DNA from: Tillus elongatus
Lineage: Eukaryota > Arthropoda > Insecta > Coleoptera > Cleridae
Assembly: GCA_964006375.1 (NCBI GenBank)
Contig: OZ023265.1
Location: forward strand, 160,344,118 to 160,408,117
DNA length: 64,000 nucleotides
Direction of reading: 5' to 3'
Within the stretch, counting starts at the first letter, position 1; every line of letters begins with the position of its first letter. The notes beneath the pieces were generated by a model. The model was not told where the DNA came from, searched no databases, and saw only the letters and a program-made list of their open reading frames with translations. Positions 43,610 to 55,462 of the stretch are shown here, piece after piece. Both the position numbers and the translations under genes were made by a program.

Positions 43610-44247
43610 ATGCCAAGGTGTATTGTGAAGAACTGTATGTACAATAAAAGTGCCAATTATGAAAAGGATAAAGCAACTGTGCATTTATTTCGGTAAGTTG
43701 TTTACATGTCTTCTGTTTCCTTGTTTGGCGCCAAATGTTTATTGGTTTTCACAGGTCCGTATTTACACATTGTATTGCTTTTGTTAAATCTTTAGCATTT
43801 ATTATTGTCAATTGTGTTTTTTTAAGAAATAAAATCTTAATAATGCATTATTTATTGAATATTTGTAATGAAATTAAGCATTTTGTTTGGCAATTATTAT
43901 TTGAATTAGATGTATTTACCTATGTAGTTCCAGTAGAAGCAGAAAAAAAGTAGAATAGTTTCGTTTTATCTATTACTGCATCTTTCTAGAGGTTCAGTCA
44001 CTGATAAAGTAGATAATTCGAGATATTATTTTCAGATTTCCCAAAGCTGGTGAAAGATACGAGGCTTGGAAACGAGCATTAAATTTAAGCGATGAAGATA
44101 TTTTTATGAACTCAAATGTGTGCAATTTACATTTTACCGAGGAATCTTATGATTTAGAAAAATCACCTTTTGCAGTATACTTAAAAAAAAGTTCTATACC
44201 TGTATTGGTAAGTACTGAATCAAGGTTATTAATTTATGTAACTATTA

Positions 44248-44326
<79 letters not shown>

Positions 44327-44893
44327 CCAAACAGCGGTTTTTCAATGGCACTGCTATCAGTGATGGCTATTTATAAATAACAGGGACTTTAAACAGCTAC
44401 TGCGATTGTGGTTTAGCCATTTACAATGCTGCATGTGCGTATGCTATTATTTTAAACACTTACAAGGTGTTAGTGTTAACCGCTTAATTGAAACCACAAT
44501 ATGATCTTCAGATAGCTTTTAAATTATATTAATTTTAAAACTACTCAGATTTTTACTATTAATAGAAGTTCTATAAAATTAGCATATTACAAGAATATAC
44601 GATGAGAGAAATCTACATATTATTTTTATTTTAATATAATGAAAAAGTTGGAAGGCATATATATGCTACAGTTCGGTGCTGCTTTAATTTTAGATTCAGC
44701 AGGTTTTTCCATGATATAATGACTTACAAGATATATGAGATTGCGCATATGCCCCGTCCCCTCCTATGACATCACATGGTGAGTAACGTTATAGAAGGCC
44801 AACTACACACTTAACACAAAGTCATTCGCAATCAAAAAGTTTCTATACGTCAGTTTAATGTGGTTGAAGTTACATTCCATTCCATTTTTATAT

Positions 44894-44959
<66 letters not shown>

Positions 44960-47900
44960 TGAAGTATAATAATTAAGGGGAGCCCTGAATTAGCATTGGT
45001 GATACACACACAAACTTAAAAAGTAGAGAAGACGTTCGTAGACATTTACAGGGGGCGTTAACATTCATAAACTTGATTTGATCATCATGTCACATAATCA
45101 TAGTATAGTATTCTGATCTTAAAAAATTAATTCCAGCTGTATGCACTCAAATATCAGTAAAATACCTAATTTGTTAAGGGGTTGTGATGAAACGTCAAAC
45201 TCCACTGTACGACAGCATATTATTATTGCATTGGACTCACCACATGACGCCATGCGCGTGACGGTTCTAAAAATAGATAGTCTCATTATCATATCTCGCG
45301 TTATTTGTATCATGAGTTTTTCGTTTTCTACCTATAAGAAAAGGAGAAATGTTGTATTCTAATACTGGCGAGAAGGAAAGTATACAGATACTTCTACTCG
45401 CTCGCACAAACTGCGATTGCGTGTATTATGAATACAGCAATTGCTGTTTGTCATGGAGTTTTTAGTATAAGATGAATTTCATAGAAATAATTACTCTAAT
45501 GATTTGTGTAAATCTCGGTTTTCACAATCGCTGTTGTTTTGTGTTTTAATAACAGCTGCTAACAGCGATCTTTTAATAGAAGCGATAGCTATATATCGCT
45601 CATCTCTAGTAACTATGCTACTAATTACATTCACGTAATATATTGTTATGATATTTATCGTAATTTAATTAGCCCTGCAAATTTACATTAATGGTATTCG
45701 TTTCAAATTTATTTATGCAGGTAACAAACAAGCCATCAACACAAGTCGTTTTTGGCGAGCAGCCAATGACTGATATAACTGCTATCAATGTGCCATTTGC
45801 AGCTGACCCGTCAACTAGTACTTGGTCTGGTAGCAATGTACCTGTAATGGATTATTCTCGGCCATCAACAAGTGCTGGTTTTTATGAAGAGAAAACTGTT
45901 GTAGAGGTACCGCAAAGATCGTTTAGTAGTTTAGGATTTGCTGAAATGAAAACACCTTCAATGCCACCCACTTTGAAGGAAATGGTGAGTTAAATTCAGT
46001 TTTTGCCGTTTATGAAATCAGTATAATTTTAAAAAACCTAATATGTTATTCCATCACATTTTATATGGTGTTTAAGTTTGTATAGTCCATGATTAAATAA
46101 GTTAGAAACAACTGTTTTGCAATTTATCTCAACCACTATTAACCAAAATGTGTTGTTGGAAATTTTGTTTATATATTCATTTTACTTGAGAAAATAAATG
46201 GTTTATCATTGAACATTTTTTATAGGTTGTTACACCGCGCAAACGTAAACTGAAGAAGCAGTTATTCGATGCACGAAAAAAAATTAAACGGCTCAGCAGT
46301 AGTGTTCATCATTATAAGAAGAGAACAGCAACCCTTGCGAATATAATCAAACAACTAAAAGGTAAAGTAACCGACGAAACATTAGAAACATTAATGCAAA
46401 TAGGACCTAATGAAGAATTTTTACAAAGACAATTAGGTCGTAAACATAAGTATGAAAATCAACTTAAAGCTTTTTCTCTTACGCTGCATTATTACTCTCC
46501 CAAAGCTTACAGTTTTGTCAGAAACACATTTAACTCGGCTCTTCCTCATCCAAAAACTATATCTAGATGGTATCAAAGCGTTAATGGGGAAGCTGGTTTT
46601 ACGTCAGAGGTGTTCAACTTATTAAAGTCAAAATCAGAAAGCACAGATGGAAAACTTATATGTTCTTTAGTCATAGATGAGATGGCAATTCGCCAACATA
46701 TAGAATGGGATGGGGTAAAATATTATGGGTTTGTAGATTTTGGTACAAATCTTGAGACCGATTGTAACCCTGTAGCCAAGGAAGCTCTTGTTTTTATGCT
46801 TGTTAGCATTAATCAATCATGGAAGCTTCCTCTTGGATATTTTTTAATCGACTCTTTAAGGGGTACACAAAAACAAAATTTGGTATTACAGTGTTTAACG
46901 CTACTAAATGAGTCGGGCATATACGTGGTCTCAACTTTTGATGGGGCAACAAATAACCTAACGTTAGCAAAAGAACTTGGCTGCGATTTGAATTGGAGGA
47001 ACATTAACTCTACGTTTGTTGATCCTAGTTCAGGTAGGAAAATTGCAGTCTTTTTTGATCCATGTCATATGATCAAACTGATAAGAAACACATTAGGCGA
47101 TAAAAAATTAATAATTGATGAGAATGGGGAAAATATAAAGTGGGATTATTTAGTAAAATTAAATGAGTTACAGGATCAGGAGGGCGTTCATTTGGCAAAT
47201 AATTTAAGAAAATCGCATATATTTTATACAAATCAAAAAATGAAGGTTAAATTAGCCACACAACTTTTTAGCCACTCAGTGGCACATTCTTTGGAATATT
47301 GCAATGAAGTTTTACATCTTGAGGAGTTCAAAGAATGTGAGGGAACTGTGAAATTTATCCGACTTATAAACAATTTATTTGACATTCTTAATTCTAGAAA
47401 TTTAAACAATTCAGATTTTAAGAAAGCAATAAACGCAGAAAATTTTGAAAACATTAATGTATTTTTAAGAGAGCTATCACAATATTTAACGTCACTTAGG
47501 ATAATTGATGGAACGCTTCTGTGTGAGAGTGGTAGAAAAATGGGTATAATTGGCTTTTTATTTTGCATACAAAGTTTGCAATTTGTTTATAAAACTTTAA
47601 TTGCCGACAATAATTTTTTGCTGTATTTTCCCACTTACAAAATCAGTCAGGATCATATTGAGCTTTTTTTTGGGCAAATTAGATCCATGGGAGGCTATAA
47701 CAATAACCCATCAGCAAAGCAATTTAAAAGTGCATATAAAAGGATGATGGTGCATCTTGAATTAAAAGATTCATTTAAAGGAAATTGTATCCCTTTGGAA
47801 GCAATTCCTATTCTGTCACCCATTGAGGTAATAAATAAAACTTGTGGGCGAGAACGAATATCTGAAGAACCAGATGAAGACATGAGTCAAATAGATAATT

Positions 47901-48430
47901 TTGACGACGACACAGTTCTTCAAATATTAGATATGAATATATCAGAGTTTAAGAAAGAAGTCGTGACATATATATCTGGCTATGTAGTAAGGAAAATAAC
48001 AAAAGCTCTGAGATGCGAAGAATGCGCGGGTGAACTTGTTGGGGAGAGGTCTGCGTTATTAACATCGTTTATAGATCAGAAAGACAAAGGTCAACTCCTC
48101 ACATACCCATCTGACGATGTAATATCTATTTGCACTATTGCAGAAAAAGTTCTTCAAACATACTTAAATGAATCTGCGGTGATTATAAATGTAAAGGAAA
48201 TAAACATGCGAAGATTAAAAACTATAATAAACCAAAACAGCATATTTAAAAAACTTGAAGTTCACTTTCGAGAACAAAATCTTTTGACTTGCCATTATGG
48301 CCATCTAATTAAACTAATATCATCTATGTATGTTTCTATTAGAATACATCATTATAACAAAAATCTATTTGATAAAAGTAGAAGTTTAAGGGCTGTTTAT
48401 AACAAACTTCTCTTATTTAAGGGCCAATAA
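43610..48430 (+). CDS. P-element superfamily transposase with THAP domain, 4 exons, intact
   Basis: Exons 43610-43692, 44036-44207, 45721-45984 and 46226-48430. All introns are GT-AG and the phases join to one frame of 907 codons plus TAA. Residues 1-85 form a THAP zinc finger: C4 and C9, W39, C57-x2-H60, ending SIPVL; it binds the element ends in the family. Residues 86-173 are a Ser/Thr-rich linker, and about 174-230 a basic, coiled-coil-like segment. The RNase H-like core shows SLVIDEMAI (D324), STFDGATNN (D412), FFDPCHMIKLIRN, LFDILNSRN (D559) and DHIELFFGQIR..GG (E652), matching the acidic residues of P transposase. A C-terminal segment has YISGYVVRK and CEEC. Length is close to human THAP9 (about 900). 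The start ATG has an A-rich lead (AAAAAATGCC). It is the only undamaged gene here. It may be a live element or a domesticated copy. Confidence 0.92.
44251..44325. repeat. (TA)n in intron 2
   Basis: About 75 bp of TA dinucleotide 43 bp after the exon 2 donor. It has no TCE blocks beside it. Confidence 0.95.
44897..44957. repeat. (TA)n in intron 2, second tract
   Basis: About 61 bp of TA dinucleotide. It borders the diverged repeat at 44960. Confidence 0.95.
44960..45300 (-). repeat. Diverged repeat in intron 2, inverse of 50765-51045
   Basis: Read on the minus strand the landmarks are AGATATGATAATG, GACGTTTCATCACA, GTGCATACAG, ATCAGAATACTA, AAATCAAGTTTATGAATGTT, AAGTTTGTGT and CCCTTAATTAT. 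All recur in the same order on the plus strand at 50765-51045. Confidence 0.7.
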
Positions 48431-48479
48431 TTCAGTGTACATTTCAAGTACTCGTATGTCCTTCAAATAATGTTATCGG

Positions 48480-48720
48480 GAAGTTATTATGTCTTATAAT
48501 ATGACCAATAAATTTTAGCTTCCTCTCGATTTCTTTGAGCAAGCCTCTTTATTCGTTCACCTCTCCTAGCAAACTTTGAAGCGTCTTTCTATCAACCTGC
48601 ACTGTCTTTGACATTTTTCTTGTCTACATTTCAAAAGCTTATATTCTCTTCATATCCTGCTTAACTACAGCCCAAGTTTCCGCCCCATACATTACCATAC
48701 TCCATACACGTACGACTTGC
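48480..48720 (-). pseudogene. RTE-like ORF2 C-terminal fragment
   Basis: On the minus strand VVRVWSMVMYGAETWAVVKQ is followed after two stops by a basic segment ending RKLKFIGHIIRH. YGAETW and KFIGH are typical of RTE and related C-termini. It begins about 50 bp past the P transposase stop and is unrelated to it. 48721-48912 is unassigned. Confidence 0.6.
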
Positions 48721-48912
48721 ATTTGTTCCTCATGGACAGGTTAAAATGTTTATTAGTGAGAACAGTACTTTGGTTATTGAATGCTTATTTTGCCATCGCG
48801 ATCCTCTTCAGACCTTTCCTACACTTACCATCATCTGTGATAATACTTCCAATCAATTATTTGAAATAATCTAATAAATCAAGCGTCATGTTATAAGATT
48901 TAAAAGCTACTT

Positions 48913-49152
48913 TTGTATTTGTATAGGTATTCAAAATTTGTGAAATGCACACGTAACGCAATCTACATCGATCAAACTTCTAGAAATTTTAACACCCGAT
49001 ACAAAGAACATATTTTTGCATTTAGAAATAACCATGCTGACAAATCTACATTTGCAAAACATATTATTGATACCCAACATAGACCCACAGTAAATAACGG
49101 CATAAAACCACAACATTTTTGTCATGACAAGTGTAAACTAGACTTGTTTTAA
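48913..49152 (+). pseudogene. Penelope-like GIY-YIG endonuclease C-terminus
   Basis: Residues read CTRNAIYIDQTSRNFNTRYK, then EHIFAFRNN, KSTFAKHIIDTQH. YIDQTSRNFNTRYKEH corresponds to the YIGQT..SF..R..EH core of Penelope GIY-YIG domains, with Gly replaced by Asp in the YIG part. The reverse transcriptase is missing upstream. The frame ends at the TAA at 49150-49152. Confidence 0.75.
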
Positions 49153-50764
49153 GCTTTAGAAGTAAAAAAGCATATACACGACAATATTTAGGATTTCTGA
49201 GATATTCTTCTTCCTAATTAAATAAATCAGACAACATAAATCTAACTATTTTTTCCAAAAAGTTGTTATAAGACATGATGTGTGTCGATATTTTCATTGT
49301 ATAGTCTGCTTTATTAATGTGTTTGTTTAGTTATTTTATTGTTGTAATTGTTATTATAGTTATTACTGTTATAGGTTTCTTCTATCCTTATGTTAAATAT
49401 TGATATACATCACGTAGACATTTTAAAGGCGTCATCCGTCATATTTGTTTTATTTTATTTTCACTTTTAAAGATTTTTTTGATTATAACATCATAAAATA
49501 GCAACAGATCTTTATTTGTAATTGTCATGATTTCGTATTAATTCAAATTTTTTCTGTCTGAGGATACTATCAAGCAGCAAAACCAGTAACAGAGACGTTG
49601 AAGAACATCTAGAATTCAGAAGGGCCACTTGCTCCAGTTAGCTTACGCGCTGGCTACGTCCTTCACCTACAAAAACGAAAACCAACAGTGAAGCCAGAGA
49701 AGTAGTCTCCAAGTCTGTATGAAGTATGGACCAGTTTCATGAAGTAAGGGCAACAGCAATCAATGAAATTAATCTCTATTTCTTTAAAAAAGACAAGGAA
49801 TGTTAACATTAATTTGTAAACAGTACAATGTACTTTTTGTTGTATTTTCTTCTGTTGTTGAAATAAAAACTATTATTATTTATCTAACCTTTTGAATATA
49901 AAACTTTATCCAATATATTCATCCAACAATTTATCCAACCAATAACCCAAAAAATATTTCACTGATTTGGAGAAAATTTTGGAATTACGCTTATTTTGCT
50001 AATGGCTTGGATGAGTTCGTTCATCAGATCTTAACACATAGTTTTTCCTAACAAAAAATTAAATATATTTTTTTAAACGCAATAGCTTTCAAATTGTTTA
50101 AGTGATTGGAACGAAAATTTACAACTTAAAAGAACATACAGAGATGTGGTTGTGTACCAATTTTCAAGTCTTTTGATCAAAGAAAAATGAAGTTATTCGA
50201 AATTAATAATAAAATAATCCTCGACATCACTTCAAATTCTGTAATGCAATATCTACAATGTTGGACAAAGGCAGAGCAATACAGCACCTGTACTGTTATG
50301 CTATTTAAATAAATTGTAGATAAAATCTAAACAATGGAAGTTACAACCATTGCCAGATGTCAAGATGTTGCTGACCAGGATTGCCCGATCTTCAGAAATT
50401 TCATGTAGTTAAACCTTTCATGTATAAACATATGAAATTTTTACAACTTCTGATAATAAAGAAAACATTTTATAAAATTTAATTTTATCAGTCAGTTAAA
50501 AAATACTGTATTTAATACCTGCAAATTTCGAATTACCCATTTCTCATGATTTTTAACTTAGGTATCCCTCCGATCATAATTTACTCTATCCGACAACTTT
50601 GTTAGACTGCGTCTGTGCTGAAGCTCAGCTGTCATTTGTCATTGTGTGGTAGTGTTATTTATTGACAATATCAAATTGGAAATTTAGGACAGTAGAAACA
50701 GACACCATAAACAAAGAAGAAATTGGAAATTTAGCCTCTAGTGTAGGTTTTTGACATGATACCA
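49153..50764. other. Mostly unassigned; remnant TCE block B at about 49938-50070
   Basis: The first part may be Penelope 3' sequence. At 49938-50070, AACCCAAAAAATATTTCAC and AATGGCTTGGATGAGTTCG resemble a highly diverged TCE block B. No gene is seen. Confidence 0.4.
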
Positions 50765-51045
50765 TTACTAGAGAGATATGATAATGTGGCAGCATAATAA
50801 TATTATGCTAATGCTGTGGTACAGTCAGTTTGGCGTTTCATCACATCTCGTAACACACCAGCTGTTGTGTGCATACAGTTAGATGTAATTTTGTATTATC
50901 AGAATACTACTGTAACATGATGAAATCAAGTTTATAACTGTTAACATACTGTAAATAATTTCTCCACTTTTCAAGTTTGTGTTGCTGCAATGTTAATTAA
51001 GGGTTCCCTTAATTATACGCTTATTGTGCTTATAAATGTAATATA
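50765..51045 (+). repeat. Diverged repeat, inverse partner of the intron 2 repeat
   Basis: AGAGATATGATAATG, GGCGTTTCATCACATC, GTGCATACAG, ATCAGAATACTAC, ATGAAATCAAGTTTATAACT and TTCCCTTAATTATACGC. Similar in order to the minus strand of 44960-45300. Together the two copies bracket exons 3 and 4 of the P-type gene. Confidence 0.7.
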
Positions 51046-51139
51046 AAAATAAATGAAAATGCAAGTGAACCTATTTAATTTAGCTCTGTATTCTACATTA
51101 TCTGAAAAAGACATTATAGGCGACGAAGTAGAATGTAAT

Positions 51140-51560
51140 TTCGGTAAATTTGCAGTTGACTGCATGAGGGTTTTAGATATTTTTTTCCAGCAACATGCTT
51201 AGAACCTTCCTCGGCCACAAGGCAAATTTTCTGGCAAACAACCCCCAAGAAAATTAAGGGACTTTGAAAACATGCGTTTTTCACATTTTACAGCAATACC
51301 TGCTTTAAACCCTGTCTACCCCATATTCGCCCAGGTCCAGCAACCTTCTTGGGGGTTGCTCACAAGAAATTTTTCTTGTGCTTTATGCTTTGAAGGTAGT
51401 TGTATGCATGCACAAGGGGAAGGAGAACCCCCCGAATTTTTGGGTGAGGAGCAGAAACCCTCTTCCTCCTGGGGGTTCTTCTCCTGCATGCATACAATCA
51501 CCCTCAATGCATCAACCAAAGGATTTTTTTTCCAGCTTTCTAGTGTATTTTTCTAGAGTA
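51140..51560 (+). mobile_element. Second copy of the GGTAAATTTGCAG inverted-repeat family, partial
   Basis: It starts TTTCGGTAAATTTGCAGTTG, then TTTTTTCCAGCAACATGCTTAG as in the 8757 element. Nested inverted repeats follow: TTGGGGGTTGCTCACAAGAA against the earlier AACAACCCCC, and TGTATGCATGCACAAGGGGA against TTCTTCTCCTGCATGCATACA. The right inverted end was not found. No coding sequence. Confidence 0.6.
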
Positions 51561-52617
51561 TATTTCCTGTTTATCAATTGCTTTGTTTGAGTTTTGTATC
51601 CAAATTACTCTATAAATATATGTCATAGATCATGTTTTTGCTTGTCCTTCTTTACCTTGTTTTACTGTTCCTAATTAAATAAATTAATTTTCATAACTTT
51701 TAATATAAGGCTAAATCTTACAGCTTATATAAATATATTATTTAATATTGTTATGAAAATTCACTATCATAACGCACTTGCTGCGTTCCGAACCTTTTTA
51801 GGTTACCTATTTATACAAAAGCTTAAGAAATTCATGAATAAGCATTACATTTCAATGATTGAATAATTTCAGTTTTATTTCTAACCAAACTAAAAATTCC
51901 TAAATACGTCCCTGACGTTTCTCCCACTCAAGTCACCGAACTCCGCCCAGTTTGGAAAAGTGTACAGGCTTCTTGTATTGCAAAACTGCACCTTTGTTAC
52001 CTCTATCCCTTACAACCTCTTTGACGTTAACTAACGTTTTGTTTACATGATATTGACGCCGGCCTCATGCCCCGAGATATTTTATATTATATTAAAAGTA
52101 AACGTAACAATTAACTACTGCATTAATAGAAAGTCGAAACACATTCAACGACTGTTTCGATCCTAGATGACGTCTTATGTTTAAGTTTAAAGATGAAAGA
52201 ACAAACTGTTTTAAAATCATTTTTTGTAGAGACTTGACTTGATTTTGATTACATTGCCACTATATTATGCTACACTTTCAGCCTGTATCTGGGGCTGTTC
52301 GTCAAACTACAAATATAGTGTATTTTAAAAACTGATTTAATCTCTCAGTTAAATAACAATTACTTGGCAAGTTTTTAATTGCTGTCGTCTGTCATTTGCT
52401 ATATTTGTGGCCGAAATTTCACAATTGTTGGTTCGGGTAGTATGTTTGATGCCTGTTATTTATTTAGTTTGTCTGCCAGGCATTGGACTTTAACCACTAA
52501 GTCGTTTCAACACATGTCTTTCAGATTTTATTTTTAATTTGGAAAAAAGTCTAAATATTGTGAACCAAATTACTTAAAATTCACAACATAGGTTTATTTA
52601 CACCATTTCTAAATTCA
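51561..52617. other. Unassigned, with an isolated TCE terminus at 51753-51790
   Basis: ATGAAAATTCACTATCATAA then CGCACTTGCTGCG at about 51753-51785 is a TCE terminus with no recognisable body. Nothing else is recognised. Confidence 0.55.
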
Positions 52618-52707
52618 ATTGGACCTTGGATTTGGGTTCTAGGGGCCCTAATTCATGCTCATTTGAAAAAAATTTCCGACAATCTTACCATCGAAAGTTC
52701 ACTAATA
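52618..52707 (-). mobile_element. TCE block A remnant
   Basis: GGACCTTGGATTTGGGTTCT, AGGGGCCCTAATTCATGC and AAAGTTCACTAATAACC correspond to inverse block A and its end. The (TA)n and body are gone. 52708-53640 is unassigned apart from an 11-base G run at 53463-53473. Confidence 0.6.
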
Positions 52708-53640
52708 ACCAGTGAACAGATCAGAAAACTGGGGGGGTTCTATTCACATTAGCAAAGGGTATTTGAAAGAAACAACTAATACAATCCCTTTCAGCGAATG
52801 GCCGAACCTGTGATCCAAACGTACCCCAAACTAGCAACTTAGAGTTTGACGAAAACCAGACAGACCAATAAGTTAGTGTGAAGGACTAGTCTTTTTATGA
52901 ACTACCCTGTTATTAGAAAAAAACACTATGTGAATGTTAGTAAATAAATTGTAATGTTTATCTAGGACCTGATCAAGTGGAAACTTTTGCGGCGACACCC
53001 GTGTCAAAGTGTGCACGATTTGTATCATTTGTCTGGTTTATTTTCTTTGTTTTAACGACCATATAACATACAAAACAATCGCACTTTAAGCAATACAGCA
53101 CCTCAACTTTCGAATATCCGGCTTCATTTTTTTAATTATCACGTAAGAAAAGAAATATAATTTACTACTCAAGGTCTTGTAACGCTGGCGCTGTTAAATC
53201 GCCGTGCAATGTTTCAGCTTCAACAAACTTCGAAACTCTCTGCTTTACATTTGACTGTGTCATAAGTTAAATAGGTCAGCATACAAGTATATTGCAAACT
53301 TAAATGTATTGACCCTAAATTATAACTTGAGTTATATTAACTTAGGCGTAGTTAACTTAATTACATTATCACAGATTTGGTAGCATAGTTAATAAGTACA
53401 TTTTGAAGAAGCTAATTCACCACAAACCATTTTTTGGGCTAAACGATCCCCCTAACATCATCGGGGGGGGGGGTGTAAATAATAGATTATTTGATGACTT
53501 TAACGTTGTAAGCGAAACGATCATCAGCCCATAAAAATTTGTTGTATCATTCATTCCTTTGATGACAGTTGTTAGCGAAATGATAGTCAGGTCAAAAAAC
53601 TGTATTATGATGAATTGGGCTCTCTCAAGTATATACCACA

Positions 53641-54770
53641 AAAGTCAAAGTGTAAGTAAGTATATTTTAAATTACAACATCATCAGAGCGTTGAATAATA
53701 GATTCCGTCTAATGGCTCTAATTGGGTTCTCCAGCTTGTAATTATTAGTAGTTATCCCAGGTTCCAATCTCGTCTCAGTATGTATATGACACAAAAGTCA
53801 AAGTGTAAGTAAGTATATTTTAAATTACAACATCATCAGAGCGCTGAATAATAGATTCCGTCTAATGGCTCTAATTGGGTTCTCCAGCTTGTACTTATTA
53901 GTAGTTATCCCAGGTTCCAATCTCGACTCACTATGGTTAATAGCACATGACACAAAAGTCAAGGTGTAAGTAAGTATACTTTAAATTACAACATCATCAG
54001 AGGGATGAATAATAGATTCCGTCTAATGGCTCTTATTGGGTTCTCCAGCTTGTACTTATTAGTAGTTATCCCAGATTCCAATCTCGACTCAGTATGGTTA
54101 ATAGCAGATGACACAAAAGTCAAAGTGTAAGTAAGTATATTTTAAATTACAACATCATCAGAGGGATGAATAATAGATTCTGTCTAATGGCTCTTATTGG
54201 GTTCTCCAGCTTGTACTTATTAGTAGTTATCCCAGGTTCCAATCTCGATTCAGTATGGTTAATAGCACATGACACAAAAGTCAAAGTGTAAGTAAGTATA
54301 TTTTAAATTACAACATCATCAGAGGGATGAATAATAGATTCCGTCTAATGGCTCTAATTGAGTTCTCCAGCTTGTACTTATTAGTAGTTATCCCAGGTTC
54401 CAATCTCGACTCAGTATGGTTAATAGCACATGACTCAAAAGTCAAAGTGTAAGTAAGTATATTTTAAATTACAACATCATCAGAGCGATGAATAATAGAT
54501 TCCGTCTGATGGCTCTAATTGGGTTCTCCAGCTTGTACTTATTAGTAGTTATCCCAGGTTCCAATCTCGACTCAGTATGGTTAATAGCACATGACAGAAA
54601 AGTCAAAGTGTAAGTAAATCTTTTTTAAATTACATCATCAGAGGGATGAATAATAGATTCCGTCTAATGGCTCTAATTGGGTTCTCCAGCTTGTACTTAT
54701 TAGTAGTTATCCTAGGTTCCAATCTCGACTCAGTATGGTTAATAGCACATGACACAAAAGTCAAAGTGTA
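53641..54770. repeat. Tandem satellite, period 161 bp, seven units
   Basis: The motif AAAGTCAAAGTGTAAGTAAG recurs at 53641, 53794, 53955, 54116, 54277, 54438, 54599 and 54757. The spacings are 153, 161, 161, 161, 161, 161 and 158 bp. Each unit contains ACATCATCAGAG, TAGATTCCGTCTAATGGCTC, GGGTTCTCCAGCTTGTA and TCCCAGGTTCCAATCTCG. Differences between units are few, so the array is fairly young or homogenised. Units have no common open frame. Confidence 0.95.
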
Positions 54771-55318
54771 ATATTATTAATCATTTAAAATAAAATCGTT
54801 AATACAAACGAGATTAGACAGAATGACTGATTTTTTATCCAACTTAATTAATGTTTTAGAACACTTAAAGTTTTGGAAGACTTAAGGGGTGTTGCGTCCT
54901 ATTATTCAATAAACACTCACAATACATACGATCAGAGACGTTATTAGTGGAAAGAACAATAAGTAAATGATGTAGGTTCGAACCCGGTGGGACGCCTGAT
55001 TCAAGAGTATAGTTTTTGATTTTTTTAACTTGTTTTGGCCTAGAGCAAAGCTCTTTTGGCCACGGTCACTCCATATCAACAACTAGTTTTGTATATTTAA
55101 TTCCCATATATTCCGCATATGCACAGTTGGTGAAATGTCAGTAAAGAAAGTAGATCCAGATCTTCAGCAAAACCAATTTCTGATAATTTAAACAGTAGAA
55201 CAGAATGATGAATTTGGATTGAAATCATTCAACAAAATCTAATATTGAAACATTGAATCTGTAGCTTGATGGAAATATATACGTAAAAGCACATTGACAA
55301 GCTTCAAACATATACCAT
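54771..55318. other. Unassigned, with an isolated B-box-like motif near 54970-54990
   Basis: GGTTCGAACCC at about 54968-54978 matches an RNA polymerase III B box on either strand, but no A box or tRNA fold was found around it. Confidence 0.25.
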
Positions 55319-55460
55319 TATTAACCCATTAATACCCAAGGGGTCGTTAACGACCCCTCACTATTATTTTGACAAAACTTATTTCTGCAACACCTTGACG
55401 CTCATCAAGGCTTCCACCTTCAGGAGAAGTCACTCTGAATTAGTTTTTTTGTTGTTGTAT
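55319..55460. other. 20-bp palindrome beside TTAACCC; possible transposon end
   Basis: AGGGGTCGTTAACGACCCCT at 55339-55358 is a perfect palindrome. It lies 17 bp after a TTAA followed by CCC (55321-55327), the arrangement of a piggyBac-type end at its TTAA target. No transposase or second end is seen. Confidence 0.3.
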
Positions 55461-55462
55461 GT

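Noticed and set aside
44326..45610. hAT-like element in intron 2 (CAGCGGTTTTTCAAT start)
   Set aside because: Only one end looks similar. No matching inverted end or 8-bp duplication was found.
53641..54770. Regular repeat resembling a CRISPR array
   Set aside because: Units are contiguous with no unique spacers, the period is 161 bp and the DNA is animal. It is a satellite.
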